From Tenrec ecaudatus (lineage: Eukaryota > Chordata > Mammalia > Afrosoricida > Tenrecidae): DNA of 64,000 bases. The stretch spans positions 4,902,758-4,966,757 of the forward strand of contig NC_134536.1 in the NCBI RefSeq assembly GCF_050624435.1, written 5' to 3'. How positions within the stretch are numbered: the first letter of the stretch is position 1; every line of letters starts with the position of its first letter. The notes beneath the pieces are model-generated. The model was not told the origin of the DNA. It made no database searches and saw nothing but the letters and a program-made list of their open reading frames with translations. Both the position numbers and the translations under genes were made by a program. This document shows positions 33,376-45,502 of this stretch, piece by piece.

Positions 33376-35267
33376 CCTGGGCATCTGGTGGGAGTTGCAA
33401 GGACTATGGTAGAAGAGTCACTGTTCACTGCACCACAGAAAAGGAATGAAATCGAGTCACCCCGAGAATACAGTAGCAAGGAGGGGTAAAATGCACCCTC
33501 TGGTGGGAGGAGGGCGGGGTCACATTTGTAACCTATTGAGACGCCAGAGTCTCCTGCAAAGGAAGCAGCAGCAGCGCGGTCCAATCTCAAGAACCAGAAA
33601 TTCCAGACGGGGCAAGTGGGGTGCAAATGGAAACTCATGTACAGCGCAGGATTCCTGTCCCCTTCCGGCTTCGTTCACTATTCCCTGCCTTCCCTGGATT
33701 TGGGACGAGGGTGAGGGGCTTGTAGGTAACATGCAACCTCCCTTTTCTGTATAGGGTCTGAGCTGATGTCAAGGCAAATCAGCAGCTCTGGGACCGTCGT
33801 CACATAAACAAAGAAGGCCAGAGACACGGATTTATAAGAACGCACAAGACAATGCATTGATTGTATCATTCAGTGGCAGGCACACACAGCACGTTGAGGT
33901 TCATTAGGGTGCATGCTCAGTCACGTCTGCTAAGGCCGGGTCCACACTTGTGAGGATGGCGCGATGCACAGGGTCGCTCTTCATAGGCAATGCCTCCCTC
34001 AGCGGTGCCTGACACCCACCAACCACAGCCCACGTCACCACGGGCAGGACTACAGCCCAGGGGCAGGCGAATAGATGAAGGGTCAACCAGATGGGGTGCA
34101 CACAGCGCAGGGAGGAGAGCGCAGCGCTGCTCCGTATCACTACCCAGATGACCCTTGGGAATATCGGGCTGAGAGACGTGCCCGAGACACAAAGGACACG
34201 TCTGTCTGGCATCGCTTGTATGAAAGATGCTTACAGAGACACCAGCTCCCTCCTGGAGCTGGGGGCGCCGATGCTCCGTGAATAGATGCTAATTGTGGGG
34301 AGTCGTGGGGGACAGGTGGTACGGGTGGTGGCACAAGGTGGTGAGTGAAAGCAGGGTCCCAGAGATGCACCTGTAGAAATTGCTGTGGCTGTGTTCACCA
34401 GCCACACGCGCGTACACACACACACACACACACACAAACAAGCCCCAAAGCTTACTAGAGGCTCGCAGGGGCTAGAAAGAAATGGGCATTGTTGAAGGAG
34501 GCTGAGTTACAGGCTGGGCTGATGACCGCAGGCAGGAGTGTATAGAGGTACTGGCTATTTAATGAGGTGAATATATGTAATGTCCTTGCACTGTGCCCTA
34601 AGAGTAAGCAACCCACAGCGGTAGTTACATTCTGCCGTTCTCTAGGCCTTACTACAATCGGATTGGGAATGCCAACAGCCTACAGGGTTAACTTTTGCCC
34701 TAGGGCAGCACCAGAACCCGGAGGCCCTGGGAACCTTCATCGGGAACACTCTACATATTCCAGGCAGTCGCTGTCATGAACTCTCAGAGAGCCGCCATTG
34801 AGACACCAGACCCCGGCAGCTCCCCATGGCTGCTTCCTGCCCGGACGGCCCCCTTGAATTGAACCCTGCAGAGGGGAGGTCCTCCTCAAATGCTGGGCAG
34901 AGGACCTCTGGAGGTGGCAGTGCTCTGGGACCATCCCTTGAAGAGGTTCTGGGACTGCACTAAAATGGGGGTGGGGCAGAGCCGACCTGTCCAGAGAGCC
35001 TCCGACCAGCACCCTCCATCCCCGGTTGGGTTGCTGGTGCCGTTCTGCCACTGATCACCCAGCCGTAGCTGGGATGCAGAGTTACCTTCTCCGGCTCCCT
35101 TGTCCTGTGAGTCCCTTTGCCCTCAGCCAGAACCTGGGCGGGTCATGGTGTTTCCCTGGGTGCGGTGATCTGAGCCTTCCTTCTCAGGGATCTGGGGGCC
35201 TTACTAGTTATTTCAGACTTGACCATGGACCTCAATCACAGGACACAGCAGTCCCCAAGCCCCACTG
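33376..35267. other. Unassigned intergenic sequence with a small (CA)n
   Basis: GC-richer than its surroundings, with a (CA)n run at 34,414-34,436. Several short open frames but no recognisable domain, splice pattern or repeat. Confidence 0.4.
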
Positions 35268-35420
35268 CCCCTGAGTCAATTCTAAATCAAAGCAACTCCG
35301 TAGAGCACTTTCTGAGAGTGTAACTTTGCATAGGAACAGACAGCCTCCTCTTTCTCCTGAGGAGTGGCTACTGGGTTTGAACCACCGACCTTGATGTTCA
35401 CAGCCCAACACCTGGCCCAC
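35268..35420 (-). repeat. AfroSINE
   Basis: Inverted: 'cctgagtcaattctaaatc', 'ctgaggagtggctactggg', 'gaaccaccgaccttgatg'. Diverged. Confidence 0.75.
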
Positions 35421-35435
35421 AGCAGGCTCACATAT

Positions 35436-35560
35436 AAGTTGGCGGTTTAAGCCCACCAAGAGACACCTGGGGGCGGGGTGTAGAGGAAAGACCTCTTCAT
35501 CTACTTGGAAAAATCAGCCACTGAAAGCCCCGTGAAGCCCAGTTCTATTTTCACACGTGC
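35436..35560 (+). repeat. AfroSINE fragment
   Basis: 'ttggcggtttaagcccacc' followed by 'gtgaagcccagttctat' matches the middle of a plus-strand copy. It lies in the opposite orientation to the one just before it. Confidence 0.55.
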
Positions 35561-35644
35561 GGCAGAGCCGACGCCACTGCAGTGGCTACAACGGTAGGTC
35601 AATTGAGCCCTGTCTGCTGGCCTCCCCTCTCATTCCCTCTAAAC

Positions 35645-35842
35645 CAGTGGTTCTCAACCTTCCTAATGCTGAGACCCTGTTATACAGGTCCTCACCTTGT
35701 GGTGACCCCCACAACCATAAAATTATTTTCATTGCTACTTCATCACTGTCATTTTGCTACTGTTACTGTTATGAATTTGGCGACCCTGTGAAAGGGTCGT
35801 GTGACCCCAAAGGGGTCACCACCCACAGGTTGAGAACCGCTG
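35645..35842. mobile_element. SPIN-type non-autonomous hAT element, copy 3, intact
   Basis: A 198 bp unit with ends CAGTGGTTCTCAACCTTCC and the inverse of CAGCGGTTCTCAACCTGTGG, flanked by identical CTCTAAAC at 35,637-35,644 and 35,843-35,850: the perfect 8 bp duplication expected of hAT transposition. The best preserved of three copies. Confidence 0.85.
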
Positions 35843-35889
35843 CTCTAAACATGAGATCCATAGCATGATACACCACCGCTCGAGTGACA

Positions 35890-36470
35890 GGGTTCTCCTG
35901 TAAGGCAGGCACACCTGTTGCTGAGGTCTTACTGACCTAACCAGAGAGAGGGTTAAGAAGATACCTGCTGGGGTCCCACCTGGATTGAGCCCCCAGTGAC
36001 TCCCCTCTGACCATCGAGCAGGGAGGCGAACAGCCTTGCTCTCATGCCGAGTGCAATGGAAAGTGGCTTTTTGTAGATGCAGTGAAGGTAACATTTCACA
36101 CCTTACGATTGGCTCTCCCTTTGCATCCATTTTTAATTGGTTCTACTTTTAAGTATTTCCTCCTTCCTGTTTGATTGATGTTTTTCTGCTTTACTTTGCT
36201 ATTGCTGCTGATTTTTTGGTTTGTTGCATACATTTTTTTCTGAATGTGGAGTCCAGGATAGGTAAATCTTTAGCGACAGTAACTGGAATGATGGTTTCTT
36301 GGGGTATGGCCGAGTAGGTTGGGGGGAAATGAGCAGCGAAAACCATGATTATAAGAAAGAAGAAAATGTTCTAAAATCGATTCTGGTGATCCTTGTACAC
36401 TCTACTTAATATGATGGAAATATTGAGTTGTATGATATGTGAATTAGATCCCAATAAAACTGTTTTAAAA
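35890..36470 (+). repeat. L1 3' end, type B
   Basis: 'tggattgagcccccagtgac', 'gtggagtccaggataggtaa' and terminal 'cccaataaaactgttttaaa'. Third copy of this 3' UTR type, all three on the plus strand. Confidence 0.75.
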
Positions 36471-36650
36471 AGAAAAGATGTTTACTGCCAGAGCAGATGA
36501 CAGCCAAGGAGAAGCTCCTACATCAGACTCTCCCCAACAACCTCAGGAGCCAGGCAGGTGGGTAGCAGGATCCCCACTTTACAGACGAGAGGGCAGAGGT
36601 CTTAGAAGGAAGAGCTTGCCCACTCCTTCTTTGGGATACGCTGAGTTCAC

Positions 36651-36858
36651 AGGAGCCCTGGTGGGGTAATGGGTTACACATTGGACTGCTAACCACAAGG
36701 TCAGCTGTTCCAAACCACCAGCTGCTCCATTAGGGAACAAGGAGGCTTTCAACTCTGGTCAGGAATTTGTGTGGAAGCCCACAGGGGCAGTTCTACCCTG
36801 TCCTATAGGGTCGCTATGGGTCAGAATCAACTTGATGTCATAGAGTTTGAGTTTTGAG
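36651..36858 (+). repeat. AfroSINE, full length
   Basis: 'caggagccctggtggggtaa', 'gactgctaaccacaaggtca', 'cctatagggtcgctatgggt', then an A/T-poor 'gagtttgagtttt' tail. One of the least diverged copies. Confidence 0.92.
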
Positions 36859-37029
36859 TTGAGTCCTAGTGTGCTGGGCAGAGGTCACTGTGATGCAGGT
36901 AGACGAGATCTCTGTCCCTGTGGAGCTGATACCCCAGGCCAGGGGTAGAGAATGCCTAGCCCTTGGGTCATAGAAAACGCTTGAGATGATCGATACCAGC
37001 TAATATCACACACCTCACCAAGGAGCAGC

Positions 37030-37208
37030 AGTGCAGTCATCGAGCAGATGCTAACTCGTGGTGACCCTGTAGGGCAGAGCAGAGCTGCCCATGTGAGTTT
37101 CTGAGACTGTAACTCTTTACAGGAGTTGAAAGCTCTGTCATTCTCCCCGGAAGCAGGCTGGTGGTTTCGAACTGCTGACCTGGCAATTAGCAGGCCAACA
37201 TGCAACCT
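37030..37208 (-). repeat. AfroSINE
   Basis: Inverted with 'aactcgtggtgaccctgtag', 'gcaggctggtggtttcgaac' and 'gcaattagcaggccaacatg'. Head lost. Confidence 0.85.
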
Positions 37209-37661
37209 CCATCACATTAGAGGTGAGTTAACTAAATGTTTGACCGATTATAGCAGGCCAACTTTTAAGTTGGTAATTTTGTATGGTCCTTGAATGATGC
37301 CATACGTATCCAAATGGCCCATGGCATAAAAACGGATTCCCCAGCCCTGCTCTAGTGGGAGAAGGCAGGCAAAAAGGAGGCAGCCGCCGAATGAGATCAC
37401 ATCCCCAGCTAGGGGACAATGAGACCAGACTGTGGAGTGAGGGGGCCACCACACAAGCCACCAGGGGTGTGGGCACCAGGCCAGGGTTAAATGAGGAGGA
37501 GGCATCGCAGCAGAGCCAGGGCATGTGGAGCCTGTGAGTCAGGGAGAGTGGCCCACATGGGCATCGAGGTTGGGAAGATGCCTCTTATCCTTGCTCTTCC
37601 TGGGTTCCTGGGACCCCACTGGAGGCTGAAGACCAGAGGGTTAGCTGGAGTGAGGTGGTTT
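37209..37661. other. Unassigned sequence
   Basis: Nothing recognised. Confidence 0.4.
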
Positions 37662-37748
37662 TACACAGATCATTCTACTGCAGAGCAGCTGGAAGTTCTG
37701 AACTGCTGGGCTTCTGGTTAGCAGCCCAATGCATAACCACTACATTAT
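37662..37748 (-). repeat. AfroSINE, head half
   Basis: Inverted 'gcagagcagctggaagttct' and 'ggttagcagcccaatgcata'. Confidence 0.75.
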
Positions 37749-37769
37749 ACATAACTACACACACCTCCT

Positions 37770-37985
37770 TCCCGGGGAACGAACAACAGAAACCGTGGGG
37801 GAAGGGAGACAGCAAGGGTGGGCAGGGGAGAGAGGAGGGAAGAGGAGCTGATAACAAGGGCTCAGTAGAAAGTAAATATCTAGAAAAGAATGATGGCAAC
37901 ATATGTACAAATATGCTTGATACAATTGATGTATGGATTGTTATAAAAGTTGTAAAAGCCCCCAATATAGCAACGATGAAAAATA
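37770..37985 (+). repeat. L1 3' end
   Basis: 'gagctgataacaagggctca' and 'gtacaaatatgcttgataca' ending in 'gtaaaagcccccaatatag', a diverged L1 terminus, directly before another. Confidence 0.7.
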
Positions 37986-38512
37986 CAACTTTCCTCTAGT
38001 TCCTAAATGATTCCTCTTCCCTCACCCCCTCGCCACTATCATGATCCGAATTCTACCTTGCAAGTCTGGCTAGCCCAGAGAATGTACACTGGTGCAGATA
38101 GGAACTGGAGGCACAGGGAATCCAGGGTGGATGATACCTTCAGGACCAGGGGTGTGAGTGGCGATACTGGGAACATAGAGGGTGAGTGGGTTGGAAAGGG
38201 GGAACCGATTACAAGGACCTACATGTGACCCCCTCCCTGGGGGATGGACAACAGAAAAGTGGGTGAAGGGAGACATTGGACAGGGCAAGATAGGACAAAA
38301 TAATAACAAATTATTGGGGGTTCATGAGGGAGGGGGGAGTGGAGAGGGAGGGGCGAAAATGAGGAGCTGATGCCAGGGGCTTAAATGGAGAGCAAAATTT
38401 TGAGAATGATGAGGGCAATGAATGTACAAATGTGCTTTACACAACTGATGTCTGTATGGATTGCGATAGGAGTGGTATGAGCCCCTAATGAAACGATTAA
38501 AAAAAAGATGTT
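37986..38512 (+). repeat. L1 3' end, type A, left arm of an inverted pair
   Basis: Runs from 'ctttcctctagttcctaaat' to 'atgagcccctaatgaaacga' and an A tail. The sequence is complementary to 38,548-39,064. Confidence 0.85.
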
Positions 38513-38547
38513 TTAATAAAAACAAACAAAAATAAAAACCAGAGCAT

Positions 38548-41450
38548 TCCTTTTTTTAAAATACTTTTATTGGGGGTTCTTACATGTCTTATCACAATCC
38601 ATACTTTGCTCCAGTGTGTCAAGCACATTTGCACATAGGCCGCCATCATCATTTCAAAGCATTATCTTCCCACTTGAGCCCCTGATATCAGCTTTCCATT
38701 TCTTCCCTCTCCCTCTTCCTCCCACCCTCCCTCATGAACCCTTGATAAGTTATAGATTATTTTTTCCATATCTTGCATCATCCTCTGTCGCCTCTCACCC
38801 ACTTTTCCGTTATTCATCCCCCTGGGAGGGGGTTCTAAGTTGATCCTTGTGATGGATTCCCCATTTCTCCCCGCACCCTCCCCTAATCCTCCTGGTATCT
38901 CTACTCTCCTTGTTGGCCCTGGGGGTTTATCTATCCTGGATTCCCTGTGTTTCCGGCTCTTCTCTGTAGCAGTATGGATGCTCTGGTCTAATCTGATTTG
39001 TAAGGTAGAATTGAGGTCATGATAGTGGGAGAGAAGGAAGCACCAAAGAACTAGAGGAAAGTTGTGTGTTTCATCAGTGCTATACTGCACCCTGACTGGC
39101 TCATCTCTTCCCTGTGACCCCTCTGTGAGGTGATGTCCAATAGTCTACAGATGGGCATTGGGTCACCACTCCATGTCTCCCCACCCCATTCATCTTTGAT
39201 ATGGTTTTATTCTGTATCTTATATGTCTGATCCCATCAACACCTCATGGTCACACAGGCTGGTGTGCTTCTTCCATGTGGGCTTTGTTGCTTCTCAGCTA
39301 GATGGCTGCTTGTTTATCTTCAAGCCTTTAAGACCCCAGATGCTATATCTTTTGATAGTCAGGCACCATCAGCTTTCTTCACCACATTTGCTTATGCACC
39401 CATTTTGTCTTCAGCAACTAAGTTGGGAAGGTGAGCATCACAGAATGCCGATTGTTAGAACAAAGTGTTCTTGTGTTAAGGAAGTACTTGAGTTGAGGCC
39501 CCATGTCCATCTGCAACCTTAATTGTTACCATATAGGTATGGGTACCTAGTTCTATTCCTCTCTCGTTATGTATTTATATATGTACATGCCTGTATTTAG
39601 GTCTCTATAAATGTCCTTTGCCTCCTGGTTCTTTCCTCTGTTTCCTTTTTACTTCCCACTGTCATGTTCGGCCTTCATTCGGGTTTAGTAATTCCTCGCT
39701 GCGACATTGCCCTTGATTGAGCCCCATTGGGCATCCCATGACCTTCTTTCCATTGATTTTAGTTCACTTGTTGTTCCCTTGTCCCTGGGTTGGTTTCCCC
39801 ACCCCCACCTCCCTTTCTCCCACCACCCCTTCTCACGTATCCCGCCAGAAACATTGGTCCCGATCTTTTCATCTCCAAATTATTTATCCCGCCTGTCTTA
39901 TCTAGATAGACATGCAGGTACATTAAGAAGTGCAAACATCAGGCAAAGTCAAATAAAACAACAAAGGAAGTCAAAACCAACAAAACAACAACAGCAAAAA
40001 CCAAACACAAAGTAATTATAACAAAGCCGCTGACAAAAACAGAAACGCCTATAAATAGTTCAAGATCTGTTTTATGAGTGTTTTCCGTTGAGTCTAGTGG
40101 GGTGCCTCACTCTGTCTCCCAAGTCTATTTTTGGTATTCCCAAGGAATTTCATCAGTCTGCTCCCCGGCTGCTCTGCCGCATGCCCTCAGTGCCTCACCC
40201 CAGCGTGATGGGGTCAGACGGTGCACTATTCCTGCACCGTGTCTCCAGTGCTTTTCCCCACAGTGCATTGGCTCAGTGAGGCACACTTTGTCCCGTGGTG
40301 GGACCAGTCCTATGTCCTCGCCGTGTGTAGTCTGCTCTGACCTGGAACATCATCCTCGGGGCTCGGTGGGCCAGGATGTCCTCTCCTCCCTCTCCATCCC
40401 TTTGCGTTTCTCCCGTGTGTTCTGATCTGACGCATCCCTCTCCCCAAGCTGTAGCCACAGTGCTGTCCTCTGAAGTGCATTCTTATAAACGGGGGCGGGG
40501 AGGAGGTCCACATAGTTGGGATTGGGGCCGGCCCCACAGACCTCTCTATTGGATCCCTGGTTCGTGCCGGTATGTTGTATTCACGTCTTGATGTATCAGA
40601 TTGAAGCCTGGTCTCTGGCTCCCTCTCCCCAGGGGTGGATTAGTGTCCTGCTCCCCACCTACCCATGGTTTTCCCCCCTCTTTCTTTTCCCCTCTTATTT
40701 GGTTGGCTGCTGTAGGCATCCCGGGATTGGGTTTGGCCCCTGCCATATTTGCTGGACCTCACCGCAGGAATGTATGTATATAGTAGCTTTTCCCCTATGT
40801 CATTTTTGTTGTTGTTTCTTTGTTTGTTAAGCTTACCTCAGCGGACTCATGTTGTGCTTGCACTTAACTTACTTCACTTAGCATGATTTCCTCTAGTTCT
40901 TCCCATGTGGCAATGTGCTTCCTTCATGCATTCATCACTGCTTTTTAGGGATGTGTAGTACTCCATTGTATGTATGTACCACTGTTTTTTAATTCATTCA
41001 TCTGTTGATGGAAATTTGGGTTGTTTCCAACTCCTTGCAATTGTGAACTGTGCCACAATGAACATTGGAGCACAGATGTCTGGCCGTGGTTTGTTTCTTG
41101 CCTCTTCTGGGTGTGTGCCCAGTAGGGGGATTGCTGGGCCATGTTGTAGCTTACTCTCCACCTGTTTTAGAAACGGCCAAATCGATTTCCATAGTGGCTG
41201 TACATACCTACGGGTCCACCAGCAGCGGATGAGAGTTCCTCTCCCCCACAGCCCTTCCAGGATGTTACTTTCTGAGTTTCTTTAATTGGGCTATCTTTGA
41301 GGATGCTAGGTGGTATCTCATAATTGTTTTAATTTGCATTTCTTATGGCTAATGATCGGGAACAATTTCTCATATGTTTATTGGCCATTTGGATTTCTGC
41401 CCCTGGGAAACTTCGGTTCAGGTCCTTTGCCCACCTCCTCAGTGTGGGCT
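38548..41450 (-). repeat. L1, 3' UTR and end of ORF2, 2.9 kb
   Basis: The longest L1 here. The inverted 3' UTR covers about 38,548-40,800. The C-terminal ORF2 region follows at about 40,830-41,450: inverted blocks include 'gtagtactccattgtatgta', 'gtgtgtgcccagtaggggga' and 'ggtggtatctcataattg', corresponding to the familiar L1 end. Stops and gaps exclude activity. Confidence 0.85.
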
Positions 41451-41454
41451 GTCA

Positions 41455-41907
41455 AAAACCAGACCATTCTAAGGTGCTTGACTCAAGTCATGATCTTTTC
41501 AATGGCCTCCCATGCATGTGAAAATTGAACAGTGCATAAGAAAGACCCAAGGAGAAGCCGTGCACTTGAATTGTGCTGCCGGAGAAGAATAATGAGCATA
41601 CCATGGACTACTGCTCAAGAAGTATGGCCAGAGTGCTCCTCAGAGGCCGGGGGGGGCGGGACTTCACCTTGCATGCTTTGTCAGGAAACGTCAGTCTCTG
41701 GAGGACATCACACTTGGTGAAATGGAGGGGCAGTGAAAAAGAGGAAGGTCTCGAGGAGATGGATGGGCACAGCGGCTGCAGCAATGGGCTCGGGCACAAG
41801 GACAATTGTACAGATGGTGCCGGCTGGGGCCGTGTCTCCTTCTGTCGTGCAGGGGGTCGCGATGGGTGCCAACTCCATGGCTCCTGAGCACAGCAACAAT
41901 GCTCGCT
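41455..41907 (+). repeat. RTE (BovB-like) LINE 3' end
   Basis: Readable in shifting frames: 'RRRIMSIPWTTAQEVWPECS', then 'KKRKVSRRWMGTAAAAMGS', then the terminal block with 'ggtcgcgatgggtgcc'. The reading frame at its end runs into unique DNA, giving a spurious 246-codon frame. Confidence 0.85.
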
Positions 41908-42274
41908 GCTGTGTGCCCAGGACAGCAGGAAGCCTGGGTGGCAGTAAGGCACATTTCCATCAGAAACCAGCTCAGGACCCATCTTCCCAACCTCAGGTGG
42001 GCTCCCCGCCTCAGAGACAGCACTGGCCCAGAATCGGCCCAGGTGCCTCGCCTCAGCTACTGTCACCTTGCCAGGGACAGCAGACTCCAGCAGACTCCTG
42101 CAGCTTTGTCATTCTGTGCCCCGCCCTATCCCCCCACTGGTCCCAGGCTGTGATTTGCAACGGCTTTAATTACAACACATCAGAATTGGGAACCCATTCC
42201 ACCCTGGCTTCCCTGGGTGCTCTGTCCAGTCTGGTAACTCTGGACTCGCAGTCCACATTCACAATCCCTGTGAG

Positions 42275-42306
<32 letters not shown>

Positions 42307-44096
42307 GATTTAGCTCTGATGCAGTCTCTCCCCCCACCCCAACTCTCTCATGTGCCGTGGGGTACGAGGTGCACGGGGAGTGGGGGCAGTGGTTCACTTT
42401 GGGAGTGGGAGCAGCCTGGGGCCAATCTCTTTCTGTTCTGCACAAACAGCTCTCAGACCCACTGTCCCTGTGAGAGCTCTGCAGGTGTGGGCGGGAAGGT
42501 GAGGACTGGCGAGGATGTTCACTGGGGTCTGTTCCCCAGCGCCTACAGAGCCGGTCGGCAAGATCGACTCCGGTCTGCTGAAGGAAAGCAAGACGTGGCT
42601 GCTTGTTTGTGGACGGGGGCATCTTTATCCTGACACATGGACACAGACCCCAGAGTTTCATTGCTCCGTGGGCAGTGGTGGGCTTCAGCTGGCTCCCTTG
42701 CACTAGTTCGGCAGAACCGACACCTAGTTTTTGGTTGACTTCAGCGAACTGGTTATTGAAATGGCACTTGCCATCCATCGGTGGTTAACGTGGGGGGCTG
42801 GGCAGCCGCCTGACGAGGAAGTCCCACAGCTACTCTCCTTTCTTCCCATGGTGCGCGGCGCGGGTTCTAAGCGCCCACAGTAGCGTTCGTTCTGTCCACA
42901 GGTATAAAAAAATTAGGCAGGGTATGCTGGTAATAAAAGTAAAGGGCATTGCAAATGAGAACACCTATCAAGATGCAATATAGAAATATTGTAACTAGAT
43001 ACGTTTTCTTGGGTTTTGTTGGGTAGTGTTTTTTTTTTCATTTTCAAATACTTTTTTCATTAATATATTAAAGCTCTTAGCACAGAATCTAGATTTGGGT
43101 GCCTCTTGTATTGCTCTTATTTAAGTATTGGCTGCATGAAATTTGAAAACTACCTTTCCGTGTGTCATTCGTTGTTTATCACTGAAATGGTCAACAGGGC
43201 AGCGAACCACTTATTTGAACCCTTCAAGGCAGTGAACGGGTCGGTACGTTGTGCTTTCAATCCCACCACTGTCCACTGGGTTTTCCCGAGGGTGGCCTTT
43301 TGGCAGCAGGCCCCCGGACTTCCATTTGCGTTAGCTCTCTGGGTGGATTGAAACTGCCCTCCTATGTCAAGTCCTTCACCATTTGTTCCACCAGGGTCCC
43401 TTATGAAGATGTCCGAGGAGACCTTCCGAGGGGAGGGATCGTAGACTTCCTGGAGAGCGCAGACCTGTATCTTCAAGATCACAGTCTTCAGCATTGCTTT
43501 TAATGGCTCACACATCCCTCGGCACAGCCATCGCAGCGCTGGCCATCCTCACAGCCCCTCCTAACCCCTCCTAACCGATAATGACCTGTTTCCTGCCTCG
43601 GGACCCGAGCCCCTCCAGTCTTGGATGTCAGAGGGCTGGGACCAAGAAGTGGGCTGTTTACTTGAGCCCAAAGTGGTGGGTCCTTGGGCTCAACAGCGGT
43701 CTGAGAGAGAGCCTGGGAAGACCATCTCTGTTCAAGAGCCAAGCTGTGCTACTCAGATGCTCCAAAAATGTACAGCCGGGGGACACAGGGCCAGGCAGTT
43801 TGCAGTGGGGGCAGGAACAGAAGGGAAGCTGAAATGCGGAGACCTTGAAGGAAAGAGGGGATCACGGAGAAACTGAACTGGAGAGAACCCACGTCAGGCT
43901 TGGGAGGAAGCCCTCGGGCCGAGAGAGAGAGAAGGCTCAGGAGAAGCAGGCGCAGAGTAACGCGCCATATTGGACAACTGGACCGGAACCCCAGGTAAGA
44001 TACACATGTTGTCTAGTCCCGGGACTGCCTTCCCCTACCAGGCTCCACGAGTCTTGGATTTTACTCTTGGATTCTCATGGAATTTCACCGCCCTTA
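41908..44096. other. Unassigned intergenic sequence with a (CA)n
   Basis: (CA)n at 42,273-42,300. GC-moderate DNA with several long open frames on both strands (for example 42,170-42,778, minus) that overlap each other and have no domain or splice support. Confidence 0.4.
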
Positions 44097-44375
44097 CAGA
44101 AGTATGGCCAGAGTGCTCCTTAGGGGCAAAGACTGAGATGTTGGCAGGAGAGACTCGTGCCTGGAGGACACCATGCTTGGTGAGTAAGAGGGGCAGTGAA
44201 AGGGAAGTAGACCCTCGATGAGATGGATGGACACTATGGTTGTAACAATGGCCTTAAGGAAGTATAGGCACAATTGTGAGGATGTAGCAGGACCGGACAC
44301 TGTTGTGTTCTGCTGTGAACAGGGTTGCTATGGGTCAGAACCGGCTCAGTGGCACCTAACAACAGTAACAACAGC
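44097..44375 (+). repeat. RTE (BovB-like) LINE 3' end
   Basis: 'agtatggccagagtgctcct', 'gatgagatggatggacacta', 'gggttgctatgggtcagaac' and 'ggcacctaacaacag': the last 280 bp of the RTE, well preserved. Confidence 0.88.
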
Positions 44376-44575
44376 ATCCCTAGTGTAGCCTCATAATCTA
44401 TCACTCCACTTTGAGCTCGTCCCAAGAGTTCTTAAGTCTTGCGACACATAGAATATTCTAGAAACACTGGTTCAATAACGATGATGTCTTTGATCCCTCT
44501 GTTTCTAATAAAAGACATGGCCTGCTTACTGCTATTATAAAGCAGGGTTTCAAGCCGGCTTGAGATAGTTCAGTC

Positions 44576-44692
44576 ATGGCCAATGGAAACAAGGGCAGGG
44601 TACGGTGTTGCATAGCAACCAAACCTCTTCCGTCAACTTGTGACCCAATTCAAAAACAGGCAGCAGTGCCCTGATCAAAGATGGCTGCCAAC
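44576..44692. promoter_or_regulatory. Promoter-like motif cluster (CCAAT, X-box, YY1-like)
   Basis: Within 117 bp: a CCAAT box 'ggccaatgg' (44,578-44,586), a near-palindromic RFX-type X-box 'gttgcatagcaac' (44,607-44,619) and a YY1-like 'aaagatggctgcc' (44,679-44,691). Nearby spacing resembles a retroviral LTR promoter, so it may be an old LTR. No transcript is visible. Confidence 0.35.
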
Positions 44693-45111
44693 TGTACTGC
44701 TTTGAACAGTCAGGTGCTCACTTCCCTGCTTCTGGGAATAATCTGGAAGGTCAGTGGGGAATGCTTGCATGATGATTAGCAAACTGAAAAGCGCCGTCAG
44801 GTGTCAGGGACTCTGTCATGTCCGTTGGCTTCCATGCGCAACACTTACTCCTGACACCCAACTTATCAATGTCTAAAACTACAGACGGATGGTGGGATGA
44901 GACAGGTGCATCCTCCCTAGCTCCAGGGAAGAGACGCAGACATTGTCCGATCGAAAGCAACCCGCCCGAGGAAACGCCAGCCTGGCCGTCGCTTGGAACA
45001 TGCTGTTTTCAGTACAAGGTGACTGTTCCACCTCTTCCCAAGGGTTGGGAAGAAACATCGGACATGGGTTCTGAGCAGCCCCCAAGTAAATTCAAGCAAC
45101 TAACCGACGGC
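44693..45111. other. Unassigned sequence
   Basis: Nothing recognised. Confidence 0.4.
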
Positions 45112-45310
45112 CACCTGAGTTGATGCCGCCGCACGGTGACAATGTGAGGTCAGAGTGGACGATGCTCCAGTGAGCTTTCCAGGGCTGAGCTGTGGGAATA
45201 GACCGTCAGACCTTTCTTAGGAGATTCCTCTGGGTGAGCTGAAAACTTGAAAGTTTTGGTCAGCAGCAAGCATGGGAGCGGCTTGCATTTCCCAGGGGTT
45301 CCACGAAATG
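45112..45310 (-). repeat. AfroSINE, strongly diverged
   Basis: 'gagttgatgccgccgcacgg' and 'gctttccagggctg' are the inverted tail; the remainder is barely recognisable. Confidence 0.5.
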
Positions 45311-45334
45311 AACCCCAAATTCCAAACTGAGTGC

Positions 45335-45502
45335 CGAGTATATTTGGACTCACGGTGACTCCGCAGGGCAGAGAGGAACTGCCCGTTGGGGTTTCTGAAA
45401 CTTTGAACCTTGACAGGAGCAGATAGCCTTGTCTCTTTCTCCAGGCGGCTGAGGGTTCGAGCAGCAGCTCAATTCATCACCCACTAGGCCACCAGGGCGC
45501 CG
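45335..45502 (-). repeat. AfroSINE
   Basis: 'ggactcacggtgactccgca', 'ctttctccaggcggctgagg' and inverted head 'aggccaccagggcgcc'. Confidence 0.85.

Noticed and set aside
36651-36858. tRNA gene
   Set aside because: The tRNA-like head with A and B box regions belongs to an AfroSINE; no cloverleaf with acceptor stem.
41733-42473. 246-codon open frame, plus strand
   Set aside because: Its start is the dead RTE C-terminus and the rest reads through unique DNA and a (CA)n run.
42170-42778. 202-codon open frame, minus strand
   Set aside because: Overlaps other long frames on both strands, crosses a (CA)n giving a Cys-Val repeat, no recognisable features.
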